Origin: Ligustrum vulgare
Lineage: Eukaryota; Streptophyta; Magnoliopsida; Lamiales; Oleaceae
Assembly (NCBI GenBank): GCA_963555705.1
Contig: OY743174.1
Location: 24,213,108 to 24,277,107, forward strand
Length of the DNA: 64,000 nucleotides
Reading direction: 5' to 3'
Positions 43,300 through 53,532 of the stretch are shown in pieces. Below the pieces are notes generated by a model. It saw only the letters and a list, made by a program, of their open reading frames with translations, searched no databases and was not told the origin of the DNA. The translations under genes and the position numbers were made by a program. The first letter of the stretch is position 1; every line of letters starts with the position of its first letter.

Positions 43300-43302
43300 T
43301 AA

Positions 43303-44742
43303 ATATATAAATTGATTTACTATTTAAATAAGCTATTATAATTTGAATTAGTTATATTATTATTTATTAAATTTTATTAATTATTGTAATATAATATTAT
43401 TTTTCATACATCTTAAATTTATTTTAATTATATATAAATATTAAAATTTTATAAATACTTACCGAAATTAAATCATCGTTGAGGTTTCCTTCCCTAGTGA
43501 GCCAAAAAGGACATATCATGCATTTTGAATTTATTTTATTTTAATTATGTATAAAAATTAAAGTTTTGTAAATGCAAATTAATCACGACCTAGGGGAGGT
43601 TTTCTTCCTACTAAGCTAAAAAGGACGTGGAAATATCAACCATTTTTCTCATCTAATTCTCCAAAATTCTTCAAAATACTCCAAAAATTTCCACCCAAAT
43701 CTCCAATCCTCCTCCTGCAGACCCTTCTATCTGGCGCTGTCGAGCCGAGCGTGCTAACTCCAGTTTCTCCACTTGTATAAATTTCTAATCGATGGTCACC
43801 AGCGACTTTCAACTCGTCTTCTCTGAATAGGGTTTCGTTCTCCTTTGCTTCTATCCCATCTCCTTGTCTCGTCCTTGGGAATTGTCACAAAAAACCTCGT
43901 CTATCTCTGTAGAGGTAGAGAAGGAACACGCCTCTCCAAGTAGAAAATTTATACGCAAAAAAAAAAAAAGAGAAAAAAAAAGAGGGTATCTCCATAGCCC
44001 GATCAATAACCAGAAGCTTCAGTGGCGGAACCTGTCGAAACCAATCCCTCAACCTCATCTCAGAACTCCCTTAATAAGCACGCCCACGTAATTTATTTTC
44101 CCCATCTTTTATACTTTTTGGAAGATAAAATAAATAATTTCAATTACTTTTCTGTTTGTAAAATAAAAGATGTTTCACTTATCTTCAATTTAGTGTAATC
44201 GTATGAAGTTATTTCATGAAGTAGATTCGGAATTTAACAAAAAAAATAAACTTTTTTTTTTTGAACGCTATAGTGAATGGGCATGTTGCTAATTAACGAA
44301 AATTATTTTGATTCCTTGGTAATGTGAATCATAATTACAACATTTTCGATGTTTATTATGTTCTTAAAAAAAGGTGGAGTCATAATGAGTGCTTATCACC
44401 AATTCACTACTAGTTACAATAAAATATGATGTTAATTTTCAACCTACCCTAAAACCTCGGTTGAGTCTAGGATCTTTTTGTTTACTAGATTATGAAGTAG
44501 GACACTCTTGTAATCTCTATCAATTTATCTCTTCACGCAACTCATAATGTATTAATTTAGATCTGGTTGACTTTCTGTAGTCCTTTTGAAAAAAAAAACC
44601 AACTGTCTGGTGAAATACCAAGGCAGTTTTCTAACTCAAGGATGACTCTCATACATCTATAAATACAACTGCTGTGTTATTTACATTGACAATGCAAAAA
44701 GGAAATCAAATTTTTGTGATTACCCTGTTGACATTTTAACAA
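43303..44742. other. No supported gene
   Basis: An AT-rich part is followed by a more mixed segment (43690-44080) with CT-rich, 5'-UTR-like sequence and a 75-codon ORF (43864-44091) that has no domain. Nothing else can be named. Confidence 0.4.
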
Positions 44743-44820
44743 AGAGAGAAATTTAAAGATGTTGTAATTCATGCCTGGAGTTCTTATGAGAAATATGCTT
44801 GGGGTCATGAGGAACTTCAG
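44743..44820 (+). pseudogene. Orphan exon-like fragment of a GH47 alpha-1,2-mannosidase
   Basis: The frame [20 protein letters not shown] followed by GHEELQ matches the start of the catalytic domain of class I alpha-mannosidases (MNS family), which trim N-glycans in the ER and Golgi. The codon after GAACTTCAG is AATGTT, so no GT donor is present. No other mannosidase exon was seen near it. I take it as a gene fragment left by duplication or transposon capture. Confidence 0.6.
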
Positions 44821-45842
44821 AATGTTTATTTTGCTAATTTCCATTACTCGTGTGTACTTCTATTTTGGAAATTTGCTTTTGCTGTTTACCCGTGTTAACT
44901 TCTTATGAACACCGATTTTAAATATGATAAAAAGTGAGATTCACAAGCTAATTAGTCTAACCTTACATCTTACTTTCTGTAGCTTAAACTGGCCTTGGAA
45001 CTGTTGTTGGAAAACATACCCTGAGGTCGGATTTCACCGCTGGAAAGCGGGGTATACTAGTATTAACTTCACGGGAAAAATACTAGCTTCATTTCATGTA
45101 GGAAAGGTAGACAAGCAGCAGAGTTTTCACCCTTCTTCTTCCGGCTAGATATTGGGGGAGAGGCGAAAAGGGAGACACGCTCATTCTATTGACACCAATT
45201 TATCTAGTGTCGCAGGATTTCTACTCAACTTTTCTATAAAAAAATTGGAGGTATTATATGATTTTATCACAAACGGAGCACTCGATCTGTTTGTTGCAAT
45301 TTATTTGTTTTTCTGAAGTTGTTGTTTCACCTGGAGACCAAGACGCCGCCTGCTGCAAATTTGATGGAGTTCACCGGAGAATGGAAATCCATCTAGCCAA
45401 TTTCCTACACTCTCTCTCCCCCACTCCTCCTCTCAAACAGAACCCCCAATAAACCTCTTGGCCCATTAATTTTTTCCCCAACTCTCAACAAACCCACCAA
45501 TATACTACTAGAATCCTCGTCTGTTGCCCCGAGACTCCCCCTTCCGTATCCACAACTTCCGCTCTCCAGATTCCTCCAAAAGTACTATTCTTTACCTTCC
45601 ACCGCGGCCTCCATTTCCTCTTTTTTCGGTCCCCAACTCCCGGAATACTCAACCCAATTTAGTAATTTCAATGCCCTCCAACTACTCAGAATCCCAAACA
45701 GGAATTTGATTATTGTTTTTTTTCCCCACTGGTGACAATTATAATCAAGTGGGGTTTACCTTACTGTCATTAGAAGATGCCAAATTGAGTGTTACTTCGA
45801 CAAGGGAAAATTCTTTCACGGTGGCAAAAGGTAGCTGCATAA
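44821..45842. other. Region upstream of the unrecognised ORF
   Basis: It includes CT-rich stretches (45400-45640) that look like a 5' UTR or promoter, and short ORFs at 44924, 45258 and 45524 without domains. An upstream exon of the gene at 45843 could lie here, but I cannot define one. Confidence 0.35.
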
Positions 45843-46796
45843 ATCATCACCGGATTACAAGGTTGTTTGTCAACCCATCAAGAAATCTGTAATAAGCTGA
45901 AGGACTTTAGGCTTCCAAGAATAAGGTCTTCCCTGGCAGTTTCCGATGTTATGGAAGATGTTAGCTTACCAACCAGCGTAAATGAGATTGCTTTGAGAAG
46001 TACCTGGGCCAGCTTACCTACAAATCTCTTGCAATTGGCTTTCTGCACCTACTCAGAATTCCTTACGGATCTTGAGAGGCATAGGGAACCATTAGAATTC
46101 CTAGATATTCCCGATAAACTTCAATTGCTCCCCTTTCCTTTCCGAAAATCATCATGCCGCAGCAATAAATGGTCTGATAAAGTTCAGCCTTCAGATGCTC
46201 TTGTAGGTCCAGTTCTTCCCCCTCATCTTTTGACTATTCTTCATAAACTCTGGATGGAAGAACTTAAAAAGGAGAGACAGACTTACGTGGAAGAAACAGA
46301 AGCATTCTCAATCAATGCTGAACTCAGACTTCAATATAAGAAAGTAATGGAGGTTGTCGAGGAGCTTGATGTTTCGGATTCTGACACCAAGATTCAGGAT
46401 GATGATTTTGTTTCTCTTGCTGATGATAAAGATGATATGTGTTACAACTACAAGACTCAAAAACCAAAGTTCTCTTATCATAAACCGCAGGCATTCCTTG
46501 AGAATTCCTCTGATGTGGATGTGGTGATGAGGAAATCTGGACGCGAGATTGACAGATTTTCAACCTTTGTTTTTCGGAGAACCCAAGAGCATAAATCTAA
46601 TGTCAGTGCAGAGATGGTAGGGCTAGATCTATTTGATGTGGGGTGCCCAATAGCTCTAAAGTTTGATGATTTTACCATCAATTTTGGGCTAGAGGAGCTG
46701 GAAGCATACCAAAATTTGAAGAAACAAGACTTAGAATTTCAGAAAGGTTTTAATCTCTATCAAGACTATGTCACCAGAAGGAAATCACCGAAATGA
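45843..46796 (+). CDS. Unrecognised plant protein, single exon seen
   Basis: A long frame is open from the stop at 45840-45842 to a TGA at 46794-46796. The first ATG is at 45951 (281 codons); the coding-like part before it suggests an upstream exon ending just before about 45861 (acceptor-like GGATTACAAG). The protein is soluble, with no signal peptide or membrane helix. It has a Leu-rich N-terminal half (TNLLQLAFCTYSEFL, DIPDKLQLLPFPFRKSS), a helical segment LHKLWMEELKKERQTYVEE, an Asp-rich middle and a hydrophobic ALKFDDFTINFGLEELEAYQ stretch near the C-terminus. I do not recognise the family. Codon use and the lack of stops suggest a real gene. Confidence 0.6.
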   Translation: MITGLQGCLSTHQEICNKLKDFRLPRIRSSLAVSDVMEDVSLPTSVNEIALRSTWASLPTNLLQLAFCTYSEFLTDLERHREPLEFLDIPDKLQLLPFPFRKSSCRSNKWSDKVQPSDALVGPVLPPHLLTILHKLWMEELKKERQTYVEETEAFSINAELRLQYKKVMEVVEELDVSDSDTKIQDDDFVSLADDKDDMCYNYKTQKPKFSYHKPQAFLENSSDVDVVMRKSGREIDRFSTFVFRRTQEHKSNVSAEMVGLDLFDVGCPIALKFDDFTINFGLEELEAYQNLKKQDLEFQKGFNLYQDYVTRRKSPK

Positions 46797-48992
46797 GTTA
46801 TGTAATTTCTTCGATGTTTGGTGGTTTAGGAAAGGTGTTTTTCAAATTTTGTTAGGATATTAACTTCTTGTACTGATACCTAACTGTTGTATGTTATACA
46901 ATTAAAGAAATCTGATTGAAATTGCGTACTTAATGGTTATATAGTCCAACACTGTTCATCTTTTTGAGTAATGCCGTGCACCCATAGTTTGTTTGTTTCT
47001 CTCAAATGCACTTCCATACATCCAGCTCGTGTAATTTCAAACCTTTTGCACAATCTACTGGAACAAATATTCAGACTTTGGTTCTTTTTTTATTTTTTAA
47101 TTCTCAAACTCTTATACACACAATCCTCTTCCAAAGGAAGACAATTTACTTTGATCTGCTTTTCTTTCATTTAGGCGCTTATTTCCCTTTTCCTGCATTT
47201 ATTGTTTCATTTCCATCCCTCCGTTTTATTAAACTGTTTACTCGCCTTTCTTTAATCTCTCCATTTTTTGCTTTCTTTTATTTCTTCCTTTTTATGATTT
47301 GATGATGGTGTTGTGTTTGAGGGATTTTTTTTTCTCCCCTAATTTTGTTAGATATACTCTAAATTACAATTTGCAACGTGCTCATAGTTCTCTGCATTAC
47401 ATTGTGATTTTTGGATCATGCTGCAGACGTCTTGCCCATAGGATCCTATGAAAGCTAAAAGAGATGAAATGTTACTGTCACACGAAAGCTCCAAACTCGC
47501 GATTTTGAACCATTTTTGCGATTGTGTCAGTCTGAATTTAAGGTGTGTCTCTTTGAAAATATTTTCCATCTTTACATGCACTATATTGGAAAGAAATGAA
47601 ACGTATATTATCTTATGTGACTTTGCACCTAAGTAGTTGTTCTGTTAGTTTCTGAAATCCTAGGGGAATGCCATTCTAATGGAACCTTGGTGAAATTACA
47701 CGTAGCATGCTGTATATGGACTGTACATACTATTTTCCTTTTCCTTATTTCTATCAATCGTTGTTGTCTATTTTCATTTGTACTAATTTTCATTTTCATT
47801 TGTACTGATTCTCTTATTGTCTTATCAAGCTTTACAGTTGTATTTGATGGAAAACATTTTTTTCTTCACTTGTTGGAAGGGTGCCTTGCATATTTAACTT
47901 TCACTTACAAAACGTATTTGCTTGCACGTGTTCATTTGCTTGCACGTGTTCTACTTGTTTATTTACGAATGGAAACATGGATGCATATTTTTTCAGTTTT
48001 CTTTCTTATTACACCATGTTTGAGTTATGAAAATTGGAACAATAATTTATTTGATTTGTTTATATCGTTGGCCCATTGGAAATGTGGAAATATTGTCTTT
48101 TCTAGCTATTTTTTTTATGTGACTCAAGTGTCAGCACACAAGTCACCCTGTTGTCTTAATGGCTTTCTATTGATTTTCTGTTAAGATAGTAGAAATCCAT
48201 TTACTTGGGGGATTGGCTGTGAGGTTCTGATGCCCAGAATTTAAAGGATTGTATCTGCGGGCTGCAATAAGCTTCCCCATTGAACTGGGAAGTGAATCTG
48301 AGATCTGCCTCTGACTTTGCATTCTGGTGAAATTCAGTACTTGAAGAACTTTTCTCCTTCCTCCTGTTAGCCCACCCCTTGTGGAAGCATACAGCCGGGG
48401 CTCGGTATCTTCTCTTTATTCTTTTCTTCTCTTTTCAAATCATTTATCTTGATTATATTTTTGGTGGCCCTCAGATCTGTTATTCATCTGTTAATGTCGT
48501 AGCTTCTGTTCCCCTTCTGCTCTACTTGATGCTATCAGAGCTTCGCAGCATTTTATCTTCGTCAACTTAGCCATTTGGCATGCCCTAGGATTCTGACAGA
48601 TTATGGGCCTCAGCTGCATTTGAAGATCTCTCACTCTTTTGTGCATACTGTTTGTTTGTGCTGTCAACATACGGGCTTCTTGTGCTGCTGGTCTCTCTAC
48701 TTACCTCTCATGCAGGACAATCTAACCAAGAGGATGAGTGAAACTAGTAGAGAGAGAGAGAGAGAAAGAGAGAGGTTTTTACTAGTTGAAGTTGCGACCA
48801 AAGTCCATTTCAAGTAGTGGCCATCTACATTCTACACATCCCCGCATATTTGATTTCAATGCACCATCTTGAGGGAGAGAGTTTGAATTGAATATTATTT
48901 TCTTTAGTTAGGATATATATTTTAGGATTTTTATTATCTCCTTTCTTTTTAGAGATTGGACTATTCTCCCATGTATAGGGTTGATTGTAATG
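46797..48992. other. No supported gene; T-rich spacer
   Basis: ORFs at 46971-47302 and 47687-48184 are Phe/Leu/Ser-rich products of T-rich DNA with no domain. I searched this stretch for the missing 5' exons of the alcohol dehydrogenase and found none. Confidence 0.45.
48750..48774. repeat. (GA)n microsatellite
   Basis: A run of GA repeats, interrupted once by AAAG. Confidence 0.85.
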
Positions 48993-49844
48993 CATAGTTT
49001 TAAAAGGCGGAACTAGGTACCGAGGCGGTTTTTCTTTGTGAGGCGAGGCGTAAGCCTCAAGGCACTTTGAGGCGTAAGCCTCACTACAAACCGAAAATTT
49101 AATAAAAAAATTATAAGATAATATAAAAGCATCTTATTTCAAAAAAATTAAAAGATGACATAAAAAAAGCCTAAAATAGAAGTATAAAACCAAACATAAA
49201 CATCAAGCATGCACTACGTGATTAGATTGTTGATTGCATGACTTCAAATTCATTGTTTCGACTAAGAGAGGGGGAGAGAGAACATGATGGGCAGACTACA
49301 GGTGAGGTGCATGTATAATATAGTTTACAGACAGGTGCCATATTATTTTTTAAATTTTGATAATTAATCAATGCATAAATAATGTCTATAAAAAGTTTTT
49401 AATGATGATAATGAAAGAAAGTGGTTATGCATGTTTATAGACTTGGCACTATGATGAGATAATAACCGGAGCAAGAACGTGGGAAGTGGGGGGTAGAGGA
49501 ATATATAGGGTTTTTTAGTTTTTTTTAATGAGCACAAGTCTAAAATATTTTTTTTGTATTGATGGTCCAAATTGGGTGTAAAATATTTTTTTGGTTTCAA
49601 TTTTTGATAAACTAAGAGGTCAAATTGGGTCTAACTTATTTTTTGTAATGATGTGTCATAAGAAAAAAATTCATTTAGAACGCCTCACGCCTCAAGGCAT
49701 GTGAGGCGCGAGGCGTACACCTCAACGATTGAGGCGTACTTTCCACCCAAAATAGCACTAAATCAGTACCTCGAGGCGTAGGTTGTGCGCCTCACAGTGA
49801 GGCGGGCCTCAAGGCGCGCCTCCACCTCGCCTTTTTAAACCATG
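48993..49844. mobile_element. AGGCG-rich element with terminal inverted repeats (852 bp)
   Basis: The left end reads CATAGTTTTAAAAGGCGG; the right end is the inverse form (CGCCTTTTTAAACCATGG). Both subterminal zones are packed with AGGCG/CGCCT and CCTCAAGGC motifs (49012-49085 and 49680-49830). The 600-bp core is AT-rich and non-coding. A related copy is in copia C (28036-28665). I could not find a convincing target duplication, and the superfamily is open. Confidence 0.7.
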
Positions 49845-50215
49845 GTCACTTGTTAAGATAGAACTTGCCTTCTTCAATTGAACCATTTTGATTGCAATTA
49901 AGGTGCAACAATTTTCATTTGCCTATGTATGCTATTATGTGTCTATAGTCTCCGGTCTTCTCCTTTGGAGATCCTAGATTACGTGTAGGATGTGTATATG
50001 TATGGGTTCACTCATGTTGGTGGGTAAGTAAACAAGAGCTTAAAAGATGAAGTGGCCGCATCAAAGTTGCATCGTAGAGCTATTTTGTAATTATTCTTCC
50101 TAATATCGTGAAACCTTCATCATTCTTGTTATATAATTAATTACAATATAATTTTGCACGTACACAAGTGCCTAATACAGTTGGCATCTTTGGTCAACGT
50201 ACATTTTTTGTGCAG

Positions 50216-50429
50216 ACAAGCCAGTGTATATGTACAGCATGGGAGGTCTTGCTGAGTTTTGTGTGGTACCTGCGCATGGATTAGCAGTTCTTCCCAACTC
50301 CTTGCCCTATACGGAGTCTGCTATTTTAGGGTGTGCAGTTTTTACTGCCTATGGGGCCATGGCCCATGCAGCTGAGGTGCGTCCTGGTGATGCCATTGCT
50401 GTGATTGGCATTGGGGGTGTTGGCTCAAG
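50216..50429 (+). CDS. ADH-like exon (start of nucleotide-binding domain)
   Basis: Acceptor TTTTGTGCAG, donor AAG|GTAATA. It begins with a split Asp codon and ends at VIGIGGVGS plus two bases (phase 2). Confidence 0.85.
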
Positions 50430-50738
50430 GTAATAAGCTAAGATGTAGTGCGGTATTTAACTTCCATATTGCGTTGCCTTAATAACGTTTTGTGCAATCA
50501 ATTGTAGAAGGCCTTGAATTGGATCTTGCAAAAAATAGGGACACGTCTACTACTCGTGTTTAAGATTTTCTTAGACAAAAATGCTAGGGTTTCTCTTAAA
50601 TGGTCAAAGTATTGTCTTTGTGAAATTACTTTTGTAAAAATATTACTTGAGGGGTTTTGGTAGAGGAAATATTATTACTCGTATAGGAAGTTTCCAATTA
50701 GAATAACAACCTAAAACTGCTCCTAGCCCATTTGTTGC

Positions 50739-51055
50739 AGAAAGGATTATGGAAACAGATATTTTTCACAGCATAAATTCTCTTGCATTTCACTGGAATA
50801 TATATACAGAAGCTAAGCTATATATGCAATAGATACAAAGAATAATATATAATATCTGATGGTACAAGAGGACGGTCCTATACAACAAATTATCAAGTGA
50901 GTCATCACTAGAATCCAGCTGGCTGCAACAGATTTATAGTGGTTCCTTTTTGTGCCAAGATATTCCTTCACGTTTTATCCTCTTTAGTTATTTCTGTTCC
51001 TTCATCCTTTATCTTTTGTAAGTCCAGCAAATCAGTCTTTCTCTTCCCTTTAACA
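50739..51055 (-). repeat. 3' LTR of the ADH-intron copia element
   Basis: 317 bp; contains the end of the pol ORF (stop at 50968-50970). Confidence 0.95.
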
Positions 51056-53532
51056 CCCCCGCTCAAGGTGGATAATCTAGACATTATTCCAACCTTGTTT
51101 CTAAGATAGATGAACCTTGAAGTAGGAAGTGCCTTAGTCAATAGATCAGCTATTTGAGCAGATGAAGAGATGTAGCAGACTTTCAGTTGCTTGTTAATCA
51201 CTCTGTCCCTCACGAAGTGCAAGTCTAGCTCTATATGCTTGGTTCTAGCATGGTACACTGGGTTTGATGCTAGAGCTGCTGCACCAACATTATCGCACCA
51301 GACTGTAGGACAATTAACCAGATTGACATTTAACTCACCCAACAATGACTGAATCCATGAAATTTCTGCAGTAACATGGGCCAAAGCCCTGTACTCTGCT
51401 TCTGTACTCGAACGAGCCACAACATGCTGCTTCTTTGAGCTCCAAGATACCAGATTTCTCCCTAAATAAACACAATAACCTGCAACCGAACGTCTGTCAT
51501 CAGGGCAAGCACCCCAGTCTGCATCACAAAATCCACTTATGTTTAGATCTCGATTGTTCCTGATAGTTATACCAAAATTTGTAGTTCCCTTCACATATCT
51601 GCAGACTCTTTTCAACAATAGCCAATGTACATCAGTTGGTTCCTGTAGGAACTGACTCAACCTGTTTACACTGAAACTTAAATCTGGTCTTGTATATCCC
51701 AGATATTGTAATGCTCCAACACAACTCCTATAAATAGTAGGCAGACTCAGTTTGTTTCCTTCATATTTTGAGACCAGTTTTCCTGAGACCATTGGAGTTG
51801 AAACAGGTTTAAGTGATTCAAAGCCAAACCTTTTAAGAAGATCCAAGGCATATCTGTTCTGGTTGATAAAAAGTCCTTCCTCACTTCTAATCACTTCCAT
51901 TCCCAAAAACCTTTTAATTTGTCCAATATCCTTTAGTGCAAACTCACCATTGAGCTTATTGATAAATCTTTGCAGCTGTTCAGAGTTGCTCCCTGTAATT
52001 ATTATATCATCCACGTATACCAATATGTAAATTACATAGTTTTGTGCCTCAAAATGGAACAGAGAACAATCTGCCTTAGATTGCTTGAATTTCCAGTCAA
52101 GTAATGTCAATCTTAATTTGTCATGCCAAGCCCTTGGTGCTTGCCTTAATCCATATATGGCCTTCTTCAGCTTGCAAACAAAATCAGGTCTTTCCTTATC
52201 TTCAAAGCCTTCTGGTTGGTACATAAACACTTCCTCCTGCAGAGTTCCATTGAGAAATGCATTATTTACATCAACTTGCCTTATGTCCCAGCCTCTGTTA
52301 ACTGCAATAGTGAACACAATCTTCAAAGTAGAAGCCTTCACAACAGGGCTGAATGTCTCAGTAAAATCAATTCCTGGAGTTTGCAAGAAACCTTTAGCTA
52401 CCAATCTTGCTTTATGCCTCTCAACTTCACCATTTTCATTGTACTTAACCTTGAAAACCCATTTATTCCCTATAACTTTATTGGCTTTGCTAGGGTGAAT
52501 CAGTTCCCAGGTTCCATTTCTTTGTAAGGCTTCATACTCATCCTTCATAGCTAATCTCCAACTTTTATTTTTAAGAGCTTCTTGTGCTGTTGAAGGTTCT
52601 GAGAGTTCAAGATTGTATACCTTGGGCTTAAAGATACCATCTTTACCCCTTGTAATCATAGGGTGATCTGACTTTCTCACAACCTCTTCCTCATTTTCAG
52701 TGTTATCAACATCTCCTTCACTCTGTCTCTGATCAGATTCATATATCAGATTATCACCATCAATTCCTACTTCATCATGCTGATCTGTATTGCTATTGAG
52801 AGATGCTGATTGATAGGAGGGTATAGGATCAGCTCTATCAGATTCAGGTGTGAATTGTGTGGAAGAATTAGAGTTATTCTGGAAATCAAAGTGATCTTGA
52901 AAGGCTGGATTTGAGTCTATTGTGTTTTTTGAGATATGTGAAGAATTGAAGTTTGTAGGCAATGGATAGGAGATAACTGTTGGAGTTGGTGAATCTTTAT
53001 GTTTATTAAGGAAGCCTGACTTAAATGGAAACGTATTTTCATCAAAGATGACATGCCTGGAAATGAAAATTCTACCTGTAGGACTTAGACACTTGTACCC
53101 TTTGTGAGATCCACTTAAGCCTAGATTTACACACCTCTGGGAATGAAATGATAGTTTGTGTTTATTGTAAGGTCTAAGATATGGATAACAAGCAGATCCA
53201 AATACTCTCAGTTGTTCAAGGTTCATAGTTTTCTGAAACAACACTTCATAGGGTGATTTGAGTTGTAATATAGGTGTAGGTAGTCTATTTATTAGATAAT
53301 TGGCTGTTTGAAAGGCTTCAACCCAGTAATGGGGAGGCATTTGAGCTTGTGCAAGCAAAGACAGCCCCACTTCAGTCAAGTGTCTGTGCTTTCTCTCTGC
53401 ACGACCATTCTGGGGGGATGTATATGGACATGAATATCTAAGCTCAATTCCACTTTCTTTAGCTAATCCTTCAAAGGCTCTATACTCCCCCCCCCCCATA
53501 GTCACTCTGCAACCCTTTAATTTTCCTTTCAA
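50968..53532 (-). CDS. Copia pol, C-terminal part (integrase end, RT, RNase H)
   Basis: This frame (about 840 codons) holds the integrase C-terminal half (SPQNGRAERKHRHL, MPPHYWVEAFQTANYLINR), then RT with DVNNAFLNGTLQEEVFM, KAIYGLRQAPRAWH and the intact catalytic YVDDIIITG, and RNase H with FCDADWGACPDDRRS, ARSSTEAEYRALA and ADLLTKAL. It ends inside the LTR. Its start is set by a frameshift at the G-run (minus strand), not by a true ATG. All catalytic motifs look intact. Confidence 0.93.
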   Translation of the reverse strand: MKGKLKGCRVTMGGGEYRAFEGLAKESGIELRYSCPYTSPQNGRAERKHRHLTEVGLSLLAQAQMPPHYWVEAFQTANYLINRLPTPILQLKSPYEVLFQKTMNLEQLRVFGSACYPYLRPYNKHKLSFHSQRCVNLGLSGSHKGYKCLSPTGRIFISRHVIFDENTFPFKSGFLNKHKDSPTPTVISYPLPTNFNSSHISKNTIDSNPAFQDHFDFQNNSNSSTQFTPESDRADPIPSYQSASLNSNTDQHDEVGIDGDNLIYESDQRQSEGDVDNTENEEEVVRKSDHPMITRGKDGIFKPKVYNLELSEPSTAQEALKNKSWRLAMKDEYEALQRNGTWELIHPSKANKVIGNKWVFKVKYNENGEVERHKARLVAKGFLQTPGIDFTETFSPVVKASTLKIVFTIAVNRGWDIRQVDVNNAFLNGTLQEEVFMYQPEGFEDKERPDFVCKLKKAIYGLRQAPRAWHDKLRLTLLDWKFKQSKADCSLFHFEAQNYVIYILVYVDDIIITGSNSEQLQRFINKLNGEFALKDIGQIKRFLGMEVIRSEEGLFINQNRYALDLLKRFGFESLKPVSTPMVSGKLVSKYEGNKLSLPTIYRSCVGALQYLGYTRPDLSFSVNRLSQFLQEPTDVHWLLLKRVCRYVKGTTNFGITIRNNRDLNISGFCDADWGACPDDRRSVAGYCVYLGRNLVSWSSKKQHVVARSSTEAEYRALAHVTAEISWIQSLLGELNVNLVNCPTVWCDNVGAAALASNPVYHARTKHIELDLHFVRDRVINKQLKVCYISSSAQIADLLTKALPTSRFIYLRNKVGIMSRLSTLSGGVKGKRKTDLLDLQKIKDEGTEITKEDKT

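Noticed and set aside
47687..48184. 165-codon ORF with hydrophobic segments
   Set aside because: Phe/Leu/Ser-rich translation of T-rich sequence; no recognisable membrane protein family and no conserved motif.
48540..48575. PBS-like string CTATCAGAGCTTCGCAG
   Set aside because: No LTR end beside it and no gag downstream; chance resemblance to TGGTATCAGAGC.
51752..52527. Plus-strand ORFs inside the young copia element
   Set aside because: Antisense shadows of the pol frame.
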